From NCBI RefSeq assembly GCF_933775445.1, contig NC_065877.1:35414694-35478693 (forward strand): 64,000 nt of DNA. The letters run 5' to 3'. Under the pieces are notes generated by a model, which saw nothing but the letters and a program-made list of their open reading frames with translations, was not told the origin of the DNA and did no database searches. The stretch comes from Argentina anserina (Eukaryota > Streptophyta > Magnoliopsida > Rosales > Rosaceae). Both the position numbers and the translations under genes were made by a program. Below, one piece after another: positions 58,252-64,000 of the stretch (its first letter is position 1; the number at the start of each line of letters is the position of its first letter).

Positions 58252-60559
58252 ATGTCGAAGCACAGGGTCACCATCACCCTCGGTCGCTCTGGTCAGGTAA
58301 CTTTCACATCTCACAACCCTCGTTTAGATCAATCAGAGCTTTTCTATCGAAAAAAGCAAGCTTTTTTTCATGGCTGGTGTTGTTGATTTTGTAAAGTTCA
58401 ATTTTTTATTTTTTGTCTATGTGTTTATGATTGAGCTTGAATTTGTTATAAATTAACTATATTTATGTGTAATGGACTAATGGATGAGTAAGTAGTTGAT
58501 ATTTGGATTATTGAGGTGGAGTTTTTTAGCTGGAATTGGGGGGTTGATGTGTTTTGTGTGGGTTTGGGTTTGGTTACTTAATGTGGAAAGTTTTATGTAG
58601 GTTGTGGAGAGAGGAGGAACATCAGACACTGCCCAAATGCGTGGGGATAGAGGTATGGTTTCGGGAGGTATACGATCGATGGGAGACAGGCTTGGGAGTA
58701 ATGCTCATGGCAAGCGGTACTTTGTTCTGTCTCTCTTGAGTTCTACATGCCACTTATTTGCTTCGATTTGATTAGGATGATTTGTGATGCTTTAAGTTGA
58801 GATTTATTGTGGTTTTGCTCTGCTTTTGGAGCATATGGTTTTGAAGCACCGTCACTGCAATATATAGATCTTTAAGCTTTGTCGTTTTCAAAATGGTAGG
58901 ATTGTTACTGTTAGCCTTGCCTAAAAAGGGTTGGAATTTAGGAGTCGGATAGTGGGTTTTGTTTCCTTAATCAGGTCATTCGGGTGCGTAATACGAAAAA
59001 CGTAAATGCAATCTGTGTTGTCTTTTAATTTATTTGAACTTGTCTTAGAAGCTAAGAAGAGAAATGTGTTTCTCCAATTTGTAAACAGTCAGTGTTTAAT
59101 TATGATGGTGGTAATATGCCTATTTGGGAGTAAGCTGCTCTTTGCATTGGTAAATAAATCTGTCCTGATGTGTTGAATCTTAATTTCCAGGCAACGAGGA
59201 GATGGAATAAAATGGAGAGGGGGTGACGATACAACATTACATGGTAAACCATCTCTCTGTCTCTGTATTATGATACTACCAACTTTTATTTTTATGATAT
59301 ATAACCTTTTAAGGCCATATTTGTATTAACTTTTGCTCATTAAAACAACTGAAGATTCACGAATCAGTCGAAATGACCTCAGATTGAAACTGTTGCGCAA
59401 AAGATCATTTAAGAAAAATGCGGGAGGTATTGCTGAGCGCAAGCAGATGGTCCCGCGCCCAAAGCTATCCAAACCTGCTCATTCTGCAGTAAGGTATCAG
59501 ATGCCACATCGTGAGTCAGAAAGAAATGAGAGTAGTTTCCTGAGAGAAATTCCTCCCAGGGAAAGTGCAGTTGATTTGTACCATGTAAATTCACAAAGGA
59601 ACCTCAACCCTTCTCAAAGTAGAGAAGGATTCCGAGCTAGATCCCCTGATTGCTTTCAGAACATGTCTTACAGGCCATCACCACAAAGAAACTATGGTGA
59701 GCAACAGTCAGCATCATCATTCAGGGCAGTTGATGCTACTAGAGCTGGCCAGTTCCTCAGAAATGGTATGGTTGGTTCATCTCAGCCAACAGATTCCTAT
59801 ATTTTCCGAACGAAATCTAACCCTCATACTGCCAAGCCAGTTGGACAGCCTGCTCCAACAAATTACGGCATGCAAAAAGTCTCTTATATGGTACTTTTTT
59901 TCTGACTGTTGCACCACTTTACCACTTTTAAAGTATATGTTTTATCACTTTAGTAAGTTGTATAATAATGTTGCTCTTTCTGCATTTTACAGGGGGAAGA
60001 ACCTCTAAGTGTTGCTAGTTTATTGCATAGACTTGGATTGGGAAAATATGCTATTATTTTCCAGGCTGAAGAAGTAAGTGAACTACCTATTAATTAATCA
60101 AACATTTCTTGGTCAGATTTTTGGAGGTGTACCCTTCTTATTTGATTGTCATTCAAATTGTCATTTGCGGCCCTTTTTATTTCTAAGACAGCAGAAAGAA
60201 TTTCACATACTGGTCTGAAGTTCTGATGATTTGAAGGAGTAATGTTATAATCAATTCTTTTCTCTCTTGGTTTTGGCCTTAATACTTTCGTTGTCTGATT
60301 TGCAGGTAGACATGAGTGCTTTGAAGCAGATGGGGGATAAGGACCTTAAAGAGCTGGGTATACCAATGGTAATATTCACGCACCAATTCCTTTCCTCTGT
60401 ACCTAACTTCATGATGTCTTGGAAACTTCTGTTACATTCTGGTAGGTTAGCTGTGTAGTAACATTCTTCTTATGCTCCCAATTTTTTGATTTACAGGGGC
60501 CAAGGAAAAAGATTCTCCTTGCACTTCTGGCCCGTGGTAAACGACCACCGGCACCGTAA
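58252..60559 (+). CDS. SAM-domain protein
   Basis: Plant protein with a C-terminal sterile alpha motif, a small helical module for protein or RNA binding; the cellular role is unknown to me. Seven exons, 58252-58296, 58601-58716, 59191-59243, 59355-59890, 59993-60073, 60306-60368 and 60497-60559, join in phase to 318 residues. The start MSKHRVTITLGRSGQ is followed by RGGTSDTAQMRGDRGMV, then a basic, Arg/Ser-rich region (RISRNDLRLKLLRKRSFKK...), a long polar low-complexity middle, and the SAM domain at about 250-312 (LSVASLLHRLGLGKYAIIFQ, VDMSALKQMGDKDLKELGIP, GPRKKILLALLARGK). The acceptor of exon 4 (CTGAAG) has a poor pyrimidine tract but keeps the frame. Arabidopsis has small SAM proteins of this type (I recall At3g07760). 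Confidence 0.88.
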
Positions 60560-60979
60560 TTCTTACTCTGAAGCTGCATTGTAAGCAGCATATCTCTTGT
60601 TTGTACCTCTTACATGTTGTATCAGAGTTGTTGAATTTGAAGTTGAGGTTTGAGTAGGGTTGTTCACTTGATTAATTCTCCCCATAGGTCTTGTTAATTT
60701 GAACAAGTTTGATATACCATTTGGTTCACATGTAGAAGAGCAATCGTATGTACCTACATCGTAGTGTTCAACATGCTAATCCGTCACTTTTGTATATTTA
60801 CATGAGTTTATAGCAGTCTTATGTGTTTGGATATAATGAATTCTTGGAAATTTGAGACTATTATTCTGAAGATTTTAATTTGGCTCGACACAAATACAGA
60901 ATTTGATCGATTGTTTACATGCAACTGATGCAAGTATTGAACTAGGATTGGAAATAACAAAAACCCAGTAATCTGTGTC
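60560..60979. other. Convergent 3' ends
   Basis: 3' UTR of the SAM-domain gene (plus) and of the AN1 gene (minus) meet here. AT-rich, no coding frame. Confidence 0.6.
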
Positions 60980-61552
60980 TCAAAATGCCCTTACTGATGG
61001 AGTACTGGGAGGAGACCTAGAGCCTCTCTCACTCTTCCCGCAATCCTTCGCATTCCTTGAAGCAAAAGCAGCCAAGAACTTCCCATTCCAGTCTCCTCCA
61101 TTTGCCGCCGCTGCCGCTGCCTTCGCCTGCTTGTTGCATTCATGGTCGGCCGGAAACCGGTGCCTGAGGCAGACCTTGAGATGGCAGGTCTTGCAAGTAC
61201 TGTTATTCGAAAAGGTCAGAATCTGCTTGCACCTCTTAACAGGGCACGTGGGCTTCTTCTTCTTCTTGGGGTCGCAATTCCCGGACTTGCTGTGCCTCTC
61301 TAGCAACACCTTCTGGCTATCCTCGCCGTCGTGGCCGGTGGTCTCTATGGAGGTGGAGCATACCTCGCAAATGATCACTTTCCGGCTGTTGTGGTCGGAT
61401 TTCGGGCAATCGTGAGACTTGTAGGAGCGGTGTAAGACGCAGAACACGTCACGGCAGCCGGCGCATTTGAATGGGAGGAAATCGAGTTGGTGGCAATCAG
61501 GGTGTTGGCAATGTCTTCCTAAATCTGGGAAAGCTTCTGTTCCTCCTGACAT
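60980..61552 (-). CDS. AN1 zinc-finger stress-associated protein (SAP12-like)
   Basis: Intronless gene for a 190-residue protein with two AN1 zinc fingers, of the plant SAP11/12 type that is induced by stress and may act in ubiquitin-linked or redox control. The first AN1 (about 14-50) reads CQHPDCHQLDFLPFKCAGC then FCVLHRSYKSHDC; the second (about 101-139) reads CPVKRCKQ, CKTCHLKVCLRHRFPADHEC. Each has the Cys/His set for two zinc ions. The linker CEVCSTSIETTGHDGEDSQ is typical. The C-terminal tail (SRNAKDC, SERGSRSPPSTPSVRAF) is basic and polar and has no C2H2 finger, which separates it from SAP11 and points to SAP12. The start at 61552 is the first ATG after a good TATA box. Lack of introns is normal for this family. 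Confidence 0.93.
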   Translation of the reverse strand: MSGGTEAFPDLGRHCQHPDCHQLDFLPFKCAGCRDVFCVLHRSYKSHDCPKSDHNSRKVIICEVCSTSIETTGHDGEDSQKVLLERHSKSGNCDPKKKKKPTCPVKRCKQILTFSNNSTCKTCHLKVCLRHRFPADHECNKQAKAAAAAANGGDWNGKFLAAFASRNAKDCGKSERGSRSPPSTPSVRAF

Positions 61553-61621
61553 GTTTGGTTTTCTATTTGATCTTATAACAATTTTAGAATAAACTTAACG
61601 AGGAGGATTGTGGCGTTCGTG

Positions 61622-61631
61622 TTTATATATA
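61622..61631 (-). promoter_or_regulatory. TATA box of the SAP12-like gene
   Basis: The minus strand reads CTATATATAAAC, with the TATA core about 70 bases before the start codon. Confidence 0.65.
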
Positions 61632-61639
61632 GAGCCAGA

Positions 61640-63769
61640 ACCACCCGGTTGGCTTTTCCTCCAAGCCAAAGCCAAACCCAGGATTGTCTGGATTGATTAA
61701 GAAGAAGATTCTAGTTTCCACACGCTTCCTTTTCTGGAAAGGATTGGATTATTGTTTTGTTTTAATGGCGTCATCACTAACGCACACCAAATCTTACCCT
61801 GATATAATTAGAAACAGGTTAAAAGTTAAAACTGTAAAACCAACTCGAGTTACCTATATATCTGTCATTATTGGGGTTTTTACCAACGTTACAAAGCTCG
61901 AGCTGAATTTCTCAATAAAATGGATCAAGAGGAGTTTTGAGTTTAGTCCTTGTATTGAGATTTACTTTTCTTAGTTTTGAATTGCAGGGGTCCAACACTA
62001 ATTTTGATTCACCTGTAACTACATCAATATAAATCATTTCTATAAAAAAATGTTAATTTATAATAAAAGTTGTAACTATATGAACTTGCTATCAGTATAT
62101 GAATCCCATTTGTACGTAGAACTATGAAAGGGGTCATCTATGTCTTTCCTTATCTTGAGCTCTTGTCAAGGGAGATATTGGAGAAGCAAAAGTCTGAGAA
62201 TCCAGTTCCCTGCGCCACAAACTTGCAATACCTCGATGTCCATTTTTTTGGCCTAACATCCCTGCCCTAGGCAACCAAAATAAGAAGGGGGCATTTGGGA
62301 AAGACTATACAATCTCTAATCAAAGACTTGAAACACCAGAATGGAAAGCAAAACTAAGGACCACAAGTCCACAACCCATAAGGGAGATGGACCAAGTCAA
62401 CAATAATTGGGGATTTTATCAACACATATTGTGAGATGGTGACCTAACCATGGATGGGGATCACAAGGGCCATGATCTATCATCAACAAACAAAAAGTTC
62501 ATAGCAATTTGTAAAGGTAGCAGACTACACTTCAATAAAGTTTTAACAGTGAGATAATAAGAGGTTCAAACAACTAAAATTCTTAATGTCTAACACAGTG
62601 CATACAATTAGATTGCTTTGATCGGAGGTTAGTGGAAGATTAGAGCAAATCAAAGACAGAGATGCAATAATTCATGCTCACTAGCTTGGTGCTGCTCTAT
62701 GACATTCACATCAAACTCAAATGCAATGACAAATTTATTCAGCCTGTATCAGATTATATTATCGTACAAGAAAAATCGATTAACCTTGGACCCTTTTAAG
62801 CCTTTTAAGCATTGGAAAAATCCTACACGTGAAAAGTGCAGGCAATATTTGGTAAATGCAAGCAAAGCTTAGTTGAGCATTTGGGTTATTTTACACCTAA
62901 TTAGCAGATCAATTATTAGGTCAAGATTGTTATTATGGATTCTCCCTGCCTTTCTTTCTTTACAAGCAAAGAAAAAAATAATTATAATAGATTTTTTACA
63001 GAAAACCCAATGGCTCTCTTCTCCTACTAATGAGAAGTTGGGTTCGACTGTAAGAATGAAGAAAACACTGTTCTGAACTTATAATTAGTTCAGAAAGCTT
63101 CAAATTAGGGAGGAAAAGAAGGGAAAGAATCTAGTTTATGTCCAGAATGGATCTGTTGGGGAAAAGAAAAGGAATCAAATTACTACTTTGGTTTAAAGAA
63201 AGGGGGATATTGTCCAGCCTAGAACACTGATACAAAGTAAAGCAACAATGAATGGCTACACAAACTTAACAATTAAGTATGGTCAATAATGATGAGAGAT
63301 GTTCTGTTCTAGTTGGAGATGCTCTAAAGCATGCAAATTAGTCAGAAGACGTAGAAATATTCTCCTAAAATGCAATTCTGAAGAAAGGGAGATGTGAGGT
63401 GAGAGTGCACCTTTTTCTTTCTTTAAGCTTTCAGAATGGTGGGATCAATCAGCTTGTCGATCTGCAGAAGTGGGTGAAAAGAGCAGCTTAAACCTTGTTT
63501 TTAGTCACGGATTAAAACACTACAAAGTTTACCAAATCATAATTCATAGGATAAAGGCAGAGGAGAATAGAAATTTAGTTAGAAATTTTAGCCTATGCAA
63601 GAAAGGTTAAAGGTGCTTCAGCTTTCGGGCTTTTCATAATAATGAAGTTGATGGGTGGGAAACTGGTTAATTTACTATGGACAAACTTGTTAGGCTTAGG
63701 CTTAGGCTTAGTGTTGGTAATTAACAAGATCAGAGAATAAAACCTTAAGGATATTCTTCGTTCTAGTTC
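61640..63769. other. Non-coding region
   Basis: No gene seen on either strand; open frames are short and without features. A GGAGATGCTCTAAAG end at 63317-63331 is a likely remnant terminus of the GAGCATCTCCAAC MITE family. A short CTTAGG triplication lies at 63696-63710. Confidence 0.45.
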
Positions 63770-63938
63770 AGCCTACTCTTTTATGAAATCAGATACATTT
63801 TACATGCATAAATAAAAATAGTATTTTGACTGGTATCGCTTTCTGGTCATAGCCTACTCTTTTATGAAATCAGATACATTTTACATGCATAAATAAAAAT
63901 AGTATTTTGACTGGTATCGCTTTCTGGTCATAGCCTAC
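63770..63938 (+). repeat. Perfect 81-bp tandem duplication
   Basis: 63770-63850 and 63851-63931 look identical over all 81 bases (beginning AGCCTACTCTTTTATGAAAT), and a third start, AGCCTAC, follows at 63932. Perfect identity means a very recent duplication or an assembly artefact. Confidence 0.92.
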
Positions 63939-64000
63939 AAATTTTATGATCATTAGGGTATACAGAGACACAAGTCACACAACCAATGCATTACTTCTAA

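Overview
The window is plant nuclear DNA, most probably from a eudicot. Genes have GT-AG introns, three proteins are chloroplast-type or plant-specific (a CRM-domain splicing factor, the ferredoxin-thioredoxin reductase catalytic chain, an NPF transporter), and the intergenic space holds LTR, CACTA and MITE-type elements. I suspect a rosid, possibly Rosaceae, but the sequence alone does not prove it.

Left part (1-6 kb): a gene-free stretch, then a four-exon NRT1/PTR (NPF) transporter on the plus strand.

Middle-left part (6-36 kb): a decaying tandem cluster of plant matrix metalloproteinase (MMP) genes, all on the minus strand. Two copies look intact (B, 12498-13657; D, 28139-29307). Copy A (6.2-7.3 kb) and copy C (18.2-21.9 kb) are pseudogenes that have lost the catalytic domain. 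Four smaller MMP scraps lie near 8.0, 24.1, 25.4 and 35.0 kb. The flanks are duplicated too, so the cluster grew by segmental tandem duplication. Mobile elements then invaded it: three long solo LTRs of one family (two with perfect 5-bp target duplications), a truncated LTR fused to a Ty1-copia 3' end, a 3.4-kb non-autonomous CACTA element with exon-like cargo, and several foldback or TIR elements.

Right part (36-64 kb): a gene-rich region with ordinary single genes: a DUF716/TMEM45-like membrane protein (-), a CREG-like secreted protein (+), the four-CRM-domain plastid intron-splicing factor CFM2 (+, 12 exons), tRNA-Asn (-), the FTR catalytic chain (+), an F-box/DUF295-like gene broken by two in-frame stops (+), a small SAM-domain protein (+) and a two-AN1-finger stress-associated protein (-). 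CFM2 and FTR catalytic chain both act in the chloroplast but there is no operon-like link. I see no wholly new system; the most unusual material is the MMP cluster with its nested insertions, the CACTA cargo, and a triplicated segment inside the CFM2 coding sequence.
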